Assembly: GCF_015624485.1 (NCBI RefSeq)
Contig: NZ_CP061378.1
Span: 5,704,001-5,768,000, forward strand
DNA: 64,000 nucleotides
Direction: 5' to 3'
From: Bradyrhizobium genosp. L
GTDB lineage: Bacteria > Pseudomonadota > Alphaproteobacteria > Rhizobiales > Xanthobacteraceae
Shown here: in pieces, positions 11,912 to 21,220 of the stretch
Position numbering within the stretch: position 1 is the first letter of the stretch
Layout of the letters: every line of letters begins with the position of its first letter
Position numbers and translations under genes: made by a program
Notes under the pieces: generated by a model
The model's input: only the letters and a program-made list of their open reading frames with translations
Database searches by the model: none
What the model was told of the DNA's origin: nothing

Positions 11912-12846
11912 CAGACCGCCCTGCCCGTTTCAGTGTGGATCCACGCCTCGCCGCAGGCCTTCGCCAGCTCGCGCACGCGTCCGATGTAGCTCTGCCGCTC
12001 GGTCACCGAGATGACGCCGCGGGCATCGAGCAGGTTGAACACGTGGCTCGCCTTGATGCACTGGTCGTAGGCCGGCAAGGCCATCAGATGTTCCTTCGCA
12101 TTGCCCCCCTCGCGCCAGCCGGCGGCGAGATATTTGCGGCAGGCCTCCTCGGCCATCTTGAACTGCTCGAACAGCATCGCGGTGTCGGCATGCTCGAAAT
12201 TGTGCCGGGAGTATTCCTGCTCGGCCTGCAGGAAGACGTCGCCATAGGTCACCTTCTCGGCGCCCTCGCGGCCGTTGAAGTTGAGGTCGTAGACGCGGTC
12301 GACACCCTGCACATACATCGCGAGGCGCTCGAGCCCGTAGGTGAGTTCGCCCGCGACAGGCGCGCATTCGACGCCTGCGACCTGCTGGAAGTAGGTGAAC
12401 TGGCTGACTTCCATGCCGTCGCACCAGCACTCCCAACCGAGCCCCCAGGCGCCCAGCGTCGGGCTCTCCCAGTCGTCCTCGACGAAGCGGATGTCGTGAA
12501 CGGCGGAATCGATCCCGATCGCGGCCAGCGACTTCAGGTAAAGCTCCTGAAGGTTCGGCGGCGACGGCTTCATGATCACCTGGAACTGGTAGTAGTGCTG
12601 CAGCCGGTTGGGGTTCTCGCCGTAGCGGCCGTCCTTGGGCCGCCGCGAGGGCTGCACATAGGCCGCGTTCCACGGCTTCGGGCCCAGCGCCCGCAGGGTG
12701 GTGGCGGGATGGAAGGTGCCGGCGCCCATTTCCATGTCGTAGGGCTGCAGGATGACGCAACCCTGCTCGGCCCAGAACCGCTGGAGGGCCAGGATGAAGC
12801 CCTGGAACGAACGTTCCGGGCGCATGTGGTCAGGCAGGGCGTCCAT
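11911..12846 (-). CDS. glyQ: Glycyl-tRNA synthetase alpha subunit
   Basis: 311 aa class II catalytic chain for glycyl-adenylate formation. Conserved start region [16 protein letters not shown], then [25 protein letters not shown] (read in two parts) and [18 protein letters not shown], which carry class II motif residues. ATG 12846 matches the family N-terminus better than the GTG two codons upstream. Overlaps glyS by one base. A palindromic repeat at 12939-13022 lies upstream. Confidence 0.95.
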   Translation of the reverse strand: MDALPDHMRPERSFQGFILALQRFWAEQGCVILQPYDMEMGAGTFHPATTLRALGPKPWNAAYVQPSRRPKDGRYGENPNRLQHYYQFQVIMKPSPPNLQELYLKSLAAIGIDSAVHDIRFVEDDWESPTLGAWGLGWECWCDGMEVSQFTYFQQVAGVECAPVAGELTYGLERLAMYVQGVDRVYDLNFNGREGAEKVTYGDVFLQAEQEYSRHNFEHADTAMLFEQFKMAEEACRKYLAAGWREGGNAKEHLMALPAYDQCIKASHVFNLLDARGVISVTERQSYIGRVRELAKACGEAWIHTETGRAV

Positions 12847-12938
12847 CGTCACTGCAGGTCTCGCGTGGGGGGTGTGAAGCGCGCGGGACCGTATCGGCGG
12901 CGGCCAATGGAATCAAGGCGATGGGGGATGTTGGATGG

Positions 12939-13022
12939 CGTCATTCCGGGGCGATGCGTCAGCACGAACCCGGAATCCCGAGATTTCGGGTTCGTGCGCT
13001 TCGCACACGCCCCGGAATGACG
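12939..13022. repeat. Inverted repeat (cgtcattccgggg family)
   Basis: Arms cgtcattccggggcg and cgccccggaatgacg enclose a second inverted pair (gaacccggaatcccgagat / atttcgggttc). The outer arm family recurs at 41274-41376. It lies between glyQ and the next minus-strand gene, at the 3' end of the latter. Confidence 0.75.
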
Positions 13023-13029
13023 GCGAGAG

Positions 13030-13221
13030 CTACACCGGCCGGTAGGCCCCGGTCACGGGGTCGCGGCGCAGGGTCTTGATCTCGTTCGCATGCCCGGTCT
13101 CAGCCACGCGGGAAAGTCGCGCCTCTTCCAGTTCCTGGTTGATCCGAACGGCCGTCTTGTACGCCCAGCGGACCACGGCCAAGCCTCCCAGGACGCCTGC
13201 GAATGCAATCAGCGGCGGCAT
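13030..13221 (-). CDS. Small membrane-anchored protein of unknown function
   Basis: 63 aa: an N-terminal membrane helix (LIAFAGVLGGLAVVRWAY), then a charged, probably helical cytoplasmic part and the tail TLRRDPVTGAYRPV. ATG 13221 is supported by AAGGA seven bases upstream; an in-frame longer form lacks a ribosome site. It follows the S49 peptidase gene by 115 nt on the same strand and could be its co-transcribed partner. I do not recognise a named family. Confidence 0.65.
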   Translation of the reverse strand: MPPLIAFAGVLGGLAVVRWAYKTAVRINQELEEARLSRVAETGHANEIKTLRRDPVTGAYRPV

Positions 13222-13336
13222 CGGTCGATCCTTGTCGTTCACGTCTGTCAGGCCCCCAATGACGGCCATTCTTGCGCAACCTGGGCTGCGCCGCAATCGC
13301 GCTTTTGGGGCTAAATGGCGCGCTCACATCCACGTG

Positions 13337-14248
13337 TCAGAACCCGAATCGCCCCCAAATCGCCCGCGTTTCCAGCGCCGAGATCAGTTCCTCCGGCAAG
13401 CCGGCAACCCCCTCCAGCGCCGCCATGGATCCCGCCCCCGGCGCGCGCCGGCCGAGCAAGCCGGACAACAGGCCGGCCGCCGGCGCGATCACCGGTGTCA
13501 GCACCTTCTCGCCATAGCGGGCGCGCAGGGTGGAGCGGAGGTCACCGATGCCGTCGGCGAGCCCGAGACCGACCGCGGTCTCGCCCGCCCAGTATTCGCC
13601 GGTGAACAGCAGATCGTCGGCGCCCTTGAGCCGGCCGCCGCGGCTCTGCTTGACCAGCGCGATGAAGATCGCGTGGATCTCGCGCTGGATCGCCTTCAGC
13701 CGGGCGACATCGTCCGGGTTCTCGGGGAGGAACGGATCGAGCATCGCCTTGTGGCTGCCGGCCGTATAGAGCCGCCGCTCGACTCCGATTTTCTTGATCA
13801 GCCCTTCGAGGCCGAAACTGCCGCCGACCACGCCGATCGAACCGAGGATCGAGGACGGGTCGCAATAGATCTCGTCGCCGGCGCAGGCGATCATGTAACC
13901 GCCGGAGGCCGCGACGTCCTCGACGAACACCAGCACCGGCAGCTTCTTCTCGGCGGCGAGTTGCCGGATGCGCAGATAGATCTGGCGCGACTGCACCGGC
14001 GAGCCGCCGGGCGAATTGATCACCAATGCAACTGCCTTGGCATTCCGCGTGCCAAAGGCGCGCTCCAGCATCCTGGCGACGCCCGAGAGCGTCATGCCCG
14101 GACGCAACGGCGTCACCGCGCCGATCACGCCTGACAGCCGGACCACCGGCACGACGGCCACGCCGCGCCTGAACCGCGCCGGAAGCATGCCCTGCATCCG
14201 TTCGAGCACGCCGGACTGCGCGCCGCGATCACTTCTTTGTTCACTCAT
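13337..14248 (-). CDS. S49 family serine peptidase (SppA/SohB-like)
   Basis: 303 aa, the short single-domain type of signal peptide peptidase. The catalytic pair of the S49 fold is visible: nucleophile Ser115 in DVAASGGYMIA and general base Lys167 in GSHKAMLDPF; the oxyanion segment VINSPGGSP is at about 77-84. Such enzymes degrade cleaved signal peptides or membrane protein fragments. There is no obvious N-terminal membrane helix, though a mildly hydrophobic stretch (VAVVPVVRLSGVIG) starts the domain, so it may be a cytoplasmic or peripheral member. Confidence 0.88.
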   Translation of the reverse strand: MSEQRSDRGAQSGVLERMQGMLPARFRRGVAVVPVVRLSGVIGAVTPLRPGMTLSGVARMLERAFGTRNAKAVALVINSPGGSPVQSRQIYLRIRQLAAEKKLPVLVFVEDVAASGGYMIACAGDEIYCDPSSILGSIGVVGGSFGLEGLIKKIGVERRLYTAGSHKAMLDPFLPENPDDVARLKAIQREIHAIFIALVKQSRGGRLKGADDLLFTGEYWAGETAVGLGLADGIGDLRSTLRARYGEKVLTPVIAPAAGLLSGLLGRRAPGAGSMAALEGVAGLPEELISALETRAIWGRFGF

Positions 14249-14356
14249 GCCGTTACCTCGAATTAACCACTTTTTATCACGCCACTGTCATTGGATTACC
14301 CGGAACGCGTTTTGCATTGTCGTTGTTGGGGCTGCAAATGCGCGGCGGAGAGAGAC

Positions 14357-14455
14357 ATGAAGATCTACCTGCTGATTTTGCTGATCGGTACACTGCTCAC
14401 GGCGATCCGCTTCACGTCAACGCCGGAACGCCAGTCGGAAACGGCTCCGCAGTGA
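14357..14455 (+). CDS. 32-aa single-helix membrane peptide
   Basis: Short frame starting MKIYLLILLIGTLLTAIRF, one membrane helix with a polar tail TSTPERQSETAPQ. A strong ribosome site (GGAGAGAGAC) directly precedes the ATG, and hydrophobicity plus codon use look coding. It is transcribed divergently from the S49 peptidase gene. Its function is unknown; a conservation check in related genomes would settle whether it is real. Confidence 0.5.
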   Translation: MKIYLLILLIGTLLTAIRFTSTPERQSETAPQ

Positions 14456-14490
14456 TTTCGTGCCACTGAAGCGGGCATTCGATTGCCCGC

Positions 14491-15318
14491 TCAAGGCCGC
14501 GCCAGCGGCAACCCTCCCTTTCCAGCCATGACCTCCTGAACCCATTTATTGGGCACGCCTGACTCATCATTGAGCACGAGCGCGGCATGCAGCCGCAGCG
14601 GCGCCCGGCCGCCTTTGACGGCGCGAACCAGGATTCGGATCGCCGGCGACACTGCATTGGCATGAACCGGCAGTATCTCGACACTGCCAAAGCCGCGGTC
14701 GAGCGCATCGAGCACCTCGGCAAGCCCGTCAGCCCGCCAGATCATCGCAAGCCGCCCGTTCGATTTCAGCATCCGCCGCGCCACGTGAACCCAGCCGGCG
14801 AGCGTGGTCGCGGTCGCGACATGCGCCCGCTGGCGCACGCTATCCGGCGAGGCACGATGCCTCGTGGCATCGTTGAACGGCGGGTTCATCAGCACGACGT
14901 CGGCGCTGTCGGGGCCGAGGGCGGCGTCGGCAAAGGCTGACGCGTCCGCTTCGACATCGAGGATGACCACATCGGCCCTGATCGCATTGGCTGCGGCATT
15001 ATTCCGCGCCAGCTGAGCCAGATCGGGATCGATCTCGACCAGCGCCAGATCGATCGCGCCAACCCGCCGGGCCACGGCGAGGCCCGCCGCGCCGACGCCG
15101 GAACCGAGATCGACCACGCGATCGCCCGGTTGCGCCGCCGTCGCTGCGGCCAGCAGGATCGCGTCATGGCCGGCGCGATGGCCGCTGCGCGGCTGCTGCA
15201 ACGTCAACTGCCCGCCGAGGAATCCGTCCTCGGTCACATCAACGGCGAGAGACTGCTTTCTTGACGCGTTTTCGTCGCGCGAACCGGGGCCCTCGTCGCT
15301 TGAAAACGCTCTAATCAT
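14491..15318 (-). CDS. TrmN6-like N6-adenine methyltransferase
   Basis: 275 aa. Motif I VVDLGSGVGAAGLAVA and the catalytic motif VVLMNPPFND (NPPF, typical of N6-adenine methylation) mark the tRNA1(Val) A37 / YfiC-type family. The N-terminus includes DGFLGGQLTLQQPRSGHRAGHDA, a family signature. The ATG at 15318 overlaps the last 8 nt of the DUF2007 gene, supporting this start and translational coupling. tRNA modification is inferred from family; substrate not shown here. Confidence 0.85.
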   Translation of the reverse strand: MIRAFSSDEGPGSRDENASRKQSLAVDVTEDGFLGGQLTLQQPRSGHRAGHDAILLAAATAAQPGDRVVDLGSGVGAAGLAVARRVGAIDLALVEIDPDLAQLARNNAAANAIRADVVILDVEADASAFADAALGPDSADVVLMNPPFNDATRHRASPDSVRQRAHVATATTLAGWVHVARRMLKSNGRLAMIWRADGLAEVLDALDRGFGSVEILPVHANAVSPAIRILVRAVKGGRAPLRLHAALVLNDESGVPNKWVQEVMAGKGGLPLARP

Positions 15319-15538
15319 CGGCCCGCAATTCATGGCCAAGGCCGGCATCGGTCAGGAGCTGGCGGGCCTCATGGTTGTCATCCTCGTGCACCAGGATCCG
15401 CCGCGGCAGCACGCCGAGCGAGCCCTCGATGATGCTCATGTTCTGGTCCAGCACCAGGTGATGGATGTTAGCGCCATCAAGCAGCGCACCGATGGCGGAG
15501 ACCAGCACCATGTCGTTGGTTCGAACCAATTCCCGCAA
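15311..15538 (-). CDS. DUF2007 domain protein
   Basis: 75 aa; reads (T)RELVRTNDMVLVSAIGALL, then ANIHHLVLDQNMS...ILPRR-type segment and a C-terminus LLTDAGLGHELRADD. This is the putative signal-transducing DUF2007 ferredoxin-like fold. The start is TTG at 15538 with GGAG eight bases upstream; no ATG or GTG in frame is plausible. It overlaps the methyltransferase start by 8 nt and is divergent from the polyprenyl synthase gene, as is common in rhizobia. Confidence 0.8.
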   Translation of the reverse strand: MRELVRTNDMVLVSAIGALLDGANIHHLVLDQNMSIIEGSLGVLPRRILVHEDDNHEARQLLTDAGLGHELRADD

Positions 15539-15601
15539 GTCACGCTCTCCTCTGCACCGGGCTGTCCGGCCGCTGCGACGGATGTCAACAACTTCGTGGT
15601 C

Positions 15602-15630
15602 TTGCCGCGTCGCGGCGCAGTTTCTATTGT
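15602..15630 (+). promoter_or_regulatory. Candidate sigma-70 promoter for the polyprenyl synthase gene
   Basis: TTGCCG (15602-15607), 17-nt spacer, TATTGT (15625-15630), 44 nt before the start codon in the divergent intergenic gap. Found by eye; no experimental support. Confidence 0.4.
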
Positions 15631-15673
15631 TATAGCTGAGGATAGTGCCAATTCGACAAAAGTGGAGACCAGC

Positions 15674-16684
15674 GTGGCGGTTATTGTTCCCTTCGAAAGC
15701 CCGTCCAATGCGTCGATCGACGGGCTGGTGGGGCTTGTCGCCGCCGACATGGAGCGGGTCAACGCGACCATCATCTCGCGGACCGGCTCGGAGGTCACCA
15801 TGATCCCCGAGGTCGCCAACCACCTGATCTCCTCCGGGGGCAAGCGGCTGCGACCGATGCTGACCCTGGCGATGGCCCAATTGGCCGACTATTCCGGCGA
15901 CGGCCATATCAAGCTTGCCGCCGCGGTCGAGTTCATGCACACCGCGACCCTGTTGCACGACGACGTCGTCGACGAGAGCGAGCTGCGCCGCGGCAAGCTC
16001 TCGGCGCGGATGCTGTGGGGCAACGAGGCGAGCGTCCTGGTCGGCGACTTCCTGCTCGGCCAGGCGTTCCGGATGATGGTCGAGGTCGGCTCGCTGCGCG
16101 CGCTCGACATCCTGTCGGCGGCGGCCGCCACCATCGCCGAGGGCGAGGTGATGCAGCTTGCCGCGGCCAAGAACACCGCGACCACCGAGGACGAGTATCT
16201 CGCCGTCATCCGCGGCAAGACCGCCGAATTGTTCGCGGCAGCCTGCGAGGTCGGCCCCGTGATCGCCAACCGTCCCAAGGCCGAGCAGACCGCCTGCCGC
16301 TCGGTCGGCATGAATCTCGGCATCGCCTTCCAGCTGGTCGACGACGTGCTCGACTATGGCGGCAAGTCCGCCAAGCTCGGCAAGAATGTCGGTGACGATT
16401 TCCGCGAGGGCAAGATCACGCTCCCCGTGGTGCTCGCCTTCCGCCGCGGCAACGACACCGAGCGCAAATTCTGGATCCGCGCGCTGGAGCGCGGCGAGAT
16501 CGGCGCGAGTGACCTCGACCATGCCATCGGCCTGATGACCAAGCACCGCGCCCTGGAAGACACCATCAGCCGCGCCCAGCACTACGGCGCCATGGCGGTC
16601 GACGCGCTGGCACTATTCCCATCGTCGCCGATGAAGACGGCGCTGGAAGAGGTGGTGGCGTTCTGTCTGGCAAGGTCGCATTAG
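15674..16684 (+). CDS. ispB: Polyprenyl diphosphate synthase (octaprenyl/decaprenyl), ubiquinone side chain
   Basis: 336 aa trans-isoprenyl diphosphate synthase that builds the long side chain of ubiquinone from IPP. Both Asp-rich motifs are intact: DDVVD at 96-100 (first) and DDVLD at 223-227 (second), with GGKRLRP substrate-binding at 55-61. GTG 15674 was chosen because GGAG lies six bases upstream and MAVIVPFE is the usual N-terminus in relatives; the open frame extends further upstream but would run through the promoter. Chain length (C50 is usual in Bradyrhizobium) cannot be decided by eye. Confidence 0.92.
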   Translation: MAVIVPFESPSNASIDGLVGLVAADMERVNATIISRTGSEVTMIPEVANHLISSGGKRLRPMLTLAMAQLADYSGDGHIKLAAAVEFMHTATLLHDDVVDESELRRGKLSARMLWGNEASVLVGDFLLGQAFRMMVEVGSLRALDILSAAAATIAEGEVMQLAAAKNTATTEDEYLAVIRGKTAELFAAACEVGPVIANRPKAEQTACRSVGMNLGIAFQLVDDVLDYGGKSAKLGKNVGDDFREGKITLPVVLAFRRGNDTERKFWIRALERGEIGASDLDHAIGLMTKHRALEDTISRAQHYGAMAVDALALFPSSPMKTALEEVVAFCLARSH

Positions 16685-16864
16685 CACAGGCGCAGCCCCT
16701 TAAACGGTGTCATCACCCGCGCATGCCGGTGATCCAGTATTCCAGAGACGCTTGGGTTGACAGGCTTTGGCGAGTTGCCCGTCGGGTTATTTTGTCGCAC
16801 CCGCTGCGCCGCAGGCGTAAGCTGAGTTTTGTCCGCCCCATCGCCCGCGCCAACGGAGACTTCC

Positions 16865-17323
16865 GTGCCGATCCACCTCGAGAACGAGACGCTGTCGATC
16901 GCGCTTCCCGCCGGCTGGGTCGATCAATCGGACAATGACGTGCTCGATTTCGTCAATCCTTCGACCAACGAGGAGCTGACGATCGGCTTCGGACAGATCA
17001 AGCAATGCGCGGATGCTCGCCAATTGTCCGGCATCCTCTGGAGTCTCATCGAGAGCAAAGCGAAAGCGTTTGGCGAGATCTCCGCGGGACAGTTCACCGT
17101 GCTCGATGCCGTTCGACCAACGCGCAGCATACCCAGCAACGGTGAATTCTCCGGCCTCGACAGCAAGAACTCGATCTATGCAAGGGTCTCCGTGACCGGA
17201 AATCTCAGCCAATTCATCAGCGTCAGCTACTATCTCCATCGCTGCAACGCGACCTCGGCGGAGACCGGCGCGAGGGCGCGCGCCGCGATCGGCATGTGCC
17301 GGATCAAGGGCCTGGCCGCGTGA
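16865..17323 (+). CDS. DUF1795/DcrB-like protein
   Basis: 152 aa. Opens PIHLENETLSIALPAGWVDQS, followed by DVLDFVNPSTNEELTIGF and a C-terminal strand-rich region (SIYARVSVTGNLSQFISVSYY), the pattern of the DcrB/DUF1795 fold. GTG 16865 is preceded by GGAG at a spacing of six; a TTG twelve codons upstream lacks this. No signal peptide is visible in the chosen form. Relatives are sometimes next to type VI secretion genes, but none are here. Function unknown. Confidence 0.6.
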   Translation: MPIHLENETLSIALPAGWVDQSDNDVLDFVNPSTNEELTIGFGQIKQCADARQLSGILWSLIESKAKAFGEISAGQFTVLDAVRPTRSIPSNGEFSGLDSKNSIYARVSVTGNLSQFISVSYYLHRCNATSAETGARARAAIGMCRIKGLAA

Positions 17324-17388
17324 TCTATCGAGCACGACGTGGATGGTGGGCACGGCGCAAGCCCGCCTTTGCCCACCCTTGGCGCCGT

Positions 17389-17506
17389 CGTCCCGGCGAA
17401 AGCCGGGACTCATAACCACAGGATGAGCTAATTGAAAAAGGCTGTGGCCCCAGCGTCGGGCAACAACGAACTTCGGTGGTTATGGGTCCCGGCCTTCGCC
17501 GGGACG
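17389..17506. repeat. Paired palindromic repeat unit (cgtcccggcg family)
   Basis: Arms cgtcccggcgaaagccggga... and ...tcccggccttcgccgggacg, about 118 nt end to end, between two convergent genes. The spacer has the shared cataaccac...gtggttatg borders seen in the copies at 2227, 26063 and 59903. Just upstream (17342-17380) lies a degenerate copy of the gtgggcaaag element. Confidence 0.8.
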
Positions 17507-17564
17507 ACATCGGGTTTGTGGCACTGACTGTTGCGAATGACGCCGCGCTCTGCCCGCGGCGCAC

Positions 17565-18404
17565 CTACTCCCGCACCGGCACCCAGATCTCCAGCCCGCC
17601 ATTGCCGGTCGCTCCATCGAAGCTCTCGTCATAGCGCTCGAAGTTCGGCGCGTCGGCGACCTTCATGCCTGATTGCGGCAGCCAGCGATTCCAGATCGTG
17701 TTGACGGTGCGGCGGATGGTCGAGATGTGGTCGGCGTGCTTGAACACGAGGTACTTCTGCTCGGGGATGCGGACGCGGGCGAATTCGCGCGGCAGGTCGG
17801 AGAAATCGGTGACCTCGACGCCGGCGACGTAATCGAAATTGCCGGCGTCGTCACCGTTGCAGCAGACGCCGTAGGAGACCTTGCCGACGCGGCGGGGAAT
17901 ATTGGCGCATTGCACGTGGAAGCCCTGCCACTGGTTTGGAATCCCGGCGGTGCTGCCATTGGCGTGGTTGTAGCGTTCACCGATGCCGGCGACGAGGAAG
18001 GCCTTGGCCACGGCGGTGCGCGGCGGATCGATGTGATCGAGGGCGGTCGAGATCATGGTGATCGGCTCCTGCAGCTTGAGCGCCTTGAGGCAATTGGTTG
18101 CGCGCACCGCCTCTGGCGTGATGCCGAAATGGTCGCGGAAGGCGCGGGTGAATGCTTCGTGGGAGCCGTAATCCGCATCCAGCGCCAGCGTCAGGATGTC
18201 GGGCGCGCCGGCCGCGAGTTCGCGCGCGGCTTCGCTGAGCCGGCGTGCCCGCACATAACGCATCACCGAGAACCCGGTCGCCTCCGCGAAGGCGCGCACC
18301 AGATGGAAGCGCGAGACGCCGGCGACGCCGGAGATCTCGTCCAGCGTCAGCGGCGCGCCGAGATGGCTTTCGATGTACCAGAGCGCTTTCTGGGCCGGAT
18401 TCAT
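17565..18404 (-). CDS. AraC-family regulator with GyrI-like effector domain
   Basis: 279 aa. The N-terminal part (about 1-105) has two helix-turn-helix units of the AraC type (LTLDEISGVAGVSRFHLVRAF and DADYGSHEAFTRAFRDHFGITP); the rest is a GyrI/Rob-type small-molecule-binding domain ending LEIWVPVRE. This SoxS-Rob-like order (DNA binding first) is the reverse of classical AraC. Such proteins answer to amphipathic or drug-like ligands. ATG 18404 starts just before the HTH; longer in-frame forms are Arg-rich and non-coding in look. Divergent from the binding-protein gene at 18641. Confidence 0.85.
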   Translation of the reverse strand: MNPAQKALWYIESHLGAPLTLDEISGVAGVSRFHLVRAFAEATGFSVMRYVRARRLSEAARELAAGAPDILTLALDADYGSHEAFTRAFRDHFGITPEAVRATNCLKALKLQEPITMISTALDHIDPPRTAVAKAFLVAGIGERYNHANGSTAGIPNQWQGFHVQCANIPRRVGKVSYGVCCNGDDAGNFDYVAGVEVTDFSDLPREFARVRIPEQKYLVFKHADHISTIRRTVNTIWNRWLPQSGMKVADAPNFERYDESFDGATGNGGLEIWVPVRE

Positions 18405-18640
18405 GGACGGCGGTTTCCTCTCACGAAGCGGGGGCACCATGCACGGATGCTGCGCGCGGCGTTTGACCGGCGTTGCTGCCTGACTGTGAAACGCGGGTTC
18501 CGCTGCGCGGAAATTTAGCCGAAAGGCGTTGCTGGTAACATGGTCCCAATCGTGCATACTCGCTGACGCATCGATCCGACGGCTCACCAAGCTGCCTGAA
18601 AAATCAAGACGGCATGAGCCGCGGCCAGTCAGGGAGGACC

Positions 18641-19873
18641 ATGATGCATCACCGACACTTGAACCAAGCCATCTCCGCGGCACTTGCGGGATTGCTGACG
18701 ATCGCCGTCGCCGGCGTCGCCAACGCACAGAAGAAATACGATCCGGGCGCGACCGACACCGAGATCAAGATCGGCAACATCATGCCCTACTCCGGCCCGG
18801 CGTCGGCCTATGCCACGATCGGCAAGACCGAGGCGGCCTATTTCAACAAGATCAACAGCGAAGGCGGCATCAACGGCCGCAAGATCAACTTCATCTCCTA
18901 CGACGACGGCTACTCGCCGCCGAAGATGGTCGAGCAGGCCCGCAAGCTGGTCGAAAGCGACGAGGTGCTGTTGATCTTCAATCCGCTGGGCACGCCGGGC
19001 AACAGCGCGATCCAGAAATACATGAACGCCAAGAAGGTCCCGCAGCTGTTCGTCTCCACGGGCGCCGCCAAGTGGAACGACCCGAAGAACTTTCCGTGGA
19101 CCATGGGCTGGCAGCCGAGCTACCAGGTCGAAGCGCGCATCTATGCCAAATACATCCTGCAGAATTATCCCGGCAAGACCATCGGCGTGCTCTACCAGAA
19201 CGACGATTTCGGCAAGGACTATCTGATCGGCCTGCACGACGGGCTGGGCGACCAGGCCAAGAAGCTGATCGTGATCGAATCCTCCTACGAGACCTCGTCG
19301 CCGACGGTGGATTCGCAGATCGTGCAGATCAAGGGCGCCAATCCCGACATCTTCGTCAACATCGCAACGCCGAAATTCGCGGCACAGGCGATCAAGAAGG
19401 TCGCCGAGCTCGACTGGCATCCGGTGCAGTTCGTCACCAACGTCTCGGTCTCGATCGGCGGCGTGATGAAGCCGGCCGGCTATGAAGCCGACCAGGGCGT
19501 GCTGTCCACGCAGTATCTGAAGGATCCCGCGGATGCCGAGTGGAAGACCGATCCGTCGATGAACGAGTGGCGCGCCTTCATGACGAAATGGTACCCCGAG
19601 GGCGACCAGAACGATGCCTCGACCGTGTTCGGCTACGGCGTCGCCCAGGGGCTGGTGCAGGTGCTCAAGCAATGCGGTGACAACCTGACCCGCGAGAACG
19701 TGATGAAGCAGGCCGCCAGCCTGGACTTCCAGATCGGAATCTATCTGCCAGGCACCAAGATCAAGACCGGACCTGACGATTATGCGCCGATCGAGCAATT
19801 GCAGATGATGCGGTTCAAGGGCGAGAGCTGGGAGCGGTTCGGGCCAGTGATGAGCGGCGAGAAGAGCTCGTAG
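18641..19873 (+). CDS. ABC transporter substrate-binding protein, branched-chain amino acid type (orphan)
   Basis: 410 aa periplasmic binding protein of the LivK/Peripla_BP_6 class. Signal peptide ends around VAGVANA-QK. The mature part starts ATDTEIKIGNIMPYSGPAS, with GGINGRKI and DDGYSPPKMVEQ, typical of the urea/amide/aromatic-acid-binding subgroup. GGGAGGACC precedes the first of two adjacent ATG codons. No permease or ATPase genes are adjacent. A clear paralogue lies at 60039-61229. Ligand unknown; aromatic acids are common in relatives. Confidence 0.88.
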   Translation: MMHHRHLNQAISAALAGLLTIAVAGVANAQKKYDPGATDTEIKIGNIMPYSGPASAYATIGKTEAAYFNKINSEGGINGRKINFISYDDGYSPPKMVEQARKLVESDEVLLIFNPLGTPGNSAIQKYMNAKKVPQLFVSTGAAKWNDPKNFPWTMGWQPSYQVEARIYAKYILQNYPGKTIGVLYQNDDFGKDYLIGLHDGLGDQAKKLIVIESSYETSSPTVDSQIVQIKGANPDIFVNIATPKFAAQAIKKVAELDWHPVQFVTNVSVSIGGVMKPAGYEADQGVLSTQYLKDPADAEWKTDPSMNEWRAFMTKWYPEGDQNDASTVFGYGVAQGLVQVLKQCGDNLTRENVMKQAASLDFQIGIYLPGTKIKTGPDDYAPIEQLQMMRFKGESWERFGPVMSGEKSS

Positions 19874-19901
19874 GCGCTTCGCTGCATCGTTTGGGAATTC
19901 G

Positions 19902-19926
19902 TCATGCCCGGGCTTTGCCCGGGCAT
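19902..19926. repeat. Palindrome (tcatgcccggg type), half unit
   Basis: The sequence atgcccgggctttgcccgggcat is a near-perfect hairpin and equals one arm of the paired units at 21123 and 58689. It lies 29 nt after the binding-protein gene and may act as its terminator. Confidence 0.65.
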
Positions 19927-20012
19927 CCACGTCTTCGACACGATTCAAAAGCAGGATATCGGGGTCGGGGCATGGCGACGCCCGGCCTCTGCGAGCGGGA
20001 GGAACAACAACA

Positions 20013-21116
20013 ATGAAAATCACCGACGTCCGCGCCCACCACATCCGCATCCCCTATGACGCAGGCCCTGCGAGCTTCCGCCAGGGCGCCGCCGCGATCT
20101 CGGCGCTCGACATGGTGATCGTCGAGGTCACGACCGATGCCGGCCTCACCGGCTGGGGCGATGCCTTTGCCTACGTCTGCCCGAAGACGAGCTGCACGGC
20201 GGTGGCCGAGATGATCGCGCCGCAGGCGCGCGGCCTCGAGGTGCCCGATGCCGCCGGCATTCCCGCCGTGATGGAGCAGATCCAGCGCAATCTGCATCTG
20301 TTCGGCCGCTACGGCATCACGATGTTCGCGATCTCGGCGCTCGACATCGCGCTGTGGGACCTCGCCGGCAAGGCGAAAGGCGCCCCGCTGCATCAATTGA
20401 TCGGCGGCGCCAAGCGCACGACGATCCCGGCCTACGCCAGCCTGTTGCGGATCGGCACGCCGCAGCACATCGCGGCCGAATGCAAGAAGGCGATCAAGCT
20501 TGGCTATGCCGCCATCAAGCTGCACGAGACGACGGTGCCGGCGGTCGACGCCGCACGCCAGGCGATCGGCCCCGGTGTGCCGCTGATGGTCGACATGAAC
20601 TGCCCGCTCGACGGGCCGTCGGCTATTCAATTCGCCCGCGACTGCAAGGCGTCCGCGCCGATGTTCCTGGAGGAGCCGGTCTGGCCGCCGGAGGATTTTG
20701 CGACGCTCGCCGCGGTGCGCAGGGAAGGCCGGCTCGACGTCGCGGCCGGCGAGAACGCCTGCACCGTGCATCAATTCCGCCAGATGATGGCGGCCAGCGC
20801 GGTCAGCCACGCCCAGCCGTCGGTGATCAAGGTCGGCGGCGTCACCGAGTTCTTGAAGGTCGCGGTGCTCGCCGACGAGTTCGGCGTCCAGGTGATTCCG
20901 CACTCGCCCTATTTCGGGCCGGGCTTCCTCGCCACGCTGCATCTGATGGCGGTGCGCGATGCCGGCCTGATCGAGGTGTTCTTCATGACCCGCCCCGCCT
21001 GCCTCTGGGGCGGCCGCATCGACGTCGACGCCAACGGCCATGTCGCCGTGCCGCAAGGCGCAGGGCTCGGCTACGAGCCGGATCGTGACGTGATGGAGAC
21101 ATATCGGGTGGCGTGA
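20013..21116 (+). CDS. Enolase-superfamily enzyme (mandelate racemase/muconate lactonising group)
   Basis: 367 aa. N-terminal capping domain, then the barrel with candidate acid/base Lys in AAIKLHE, metal ligands in LMVDMNCP, FLEEPV and AAGENA, and the distal IPHSPYFGPG. KLHE instead of the KxK pair, and the His near the end, place it outside classical MLE. The reaction (racemisation, dehydration or cycloisomerisation of an acid sugar or similar) is not decided. GGAGG precedes the ATG by about ten bases. Stands alone, 139 nt after the binding protein, so that protein might feed it. Confidence 0.82.
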   Translation: MKITDVRAHHIRIPYDAGPASFRQGAAAISALDMVIVEVTTDAGLTGWGDAFAYVCPKTSCTAVAEMIAPQARGLEVPDAAGIPAVMEQIQRNLHLFGRYGITMFAISALDIALWDLAGKAKGAPLHQLIGGAKRTTIPAYASLLRIGTPQHIAAECKKAIKLGYAAIKLHETTVPAVDAARQAIGPGVPLMVDMNCPLDGPSAIQFARDCKASAPMFLEEPVWPPEDFATLAAVRREGRLDVAAGENACTVHQFRQMMAASAVSHAQPSVIKVGGVTEFLKVAVLADEFGVQVIPHSPYFGPGFLATLHLMAVRDAGLIEVFFMTRPACLWGGRIDVDANGHVAVPQGAGLGYEPDRDVMETYRVA

Positions 21117-21122
21117 GGCATT

Positions 21123-21210
21123 CGTCATGCCCGGCCTTGTGCCGGGCATCCACGTCTTCGCTTACGCAGCAAGATAGACGTGGATGGCCGGGACAAGCCC
21201 GGCCATGACG
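21123..21210. repeat. Paired palindromic repeat unit (cgtcatgcccgg family)
   Basis: Arm cgtcatgcccggccttgtgccgggcatccacgtc (read 21123 on) returns inverted as gacgtggatggccggg...ggccatgacg ending at 21210. Located between convergent genes; the same unit occurs inside the kor operon at 58689-58774. Confidence 0.8.
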
Positions 21211-21220
21211 GACGAAGTAC

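Noticed and set aside
15332..15673. Long N-terminal extension of the polyprenyl synthase
   Set aside because: It overlaps the divergent DUF2007 gene and the likely promoter; the normal family N-terminus with a ribosome site begins at 15674.
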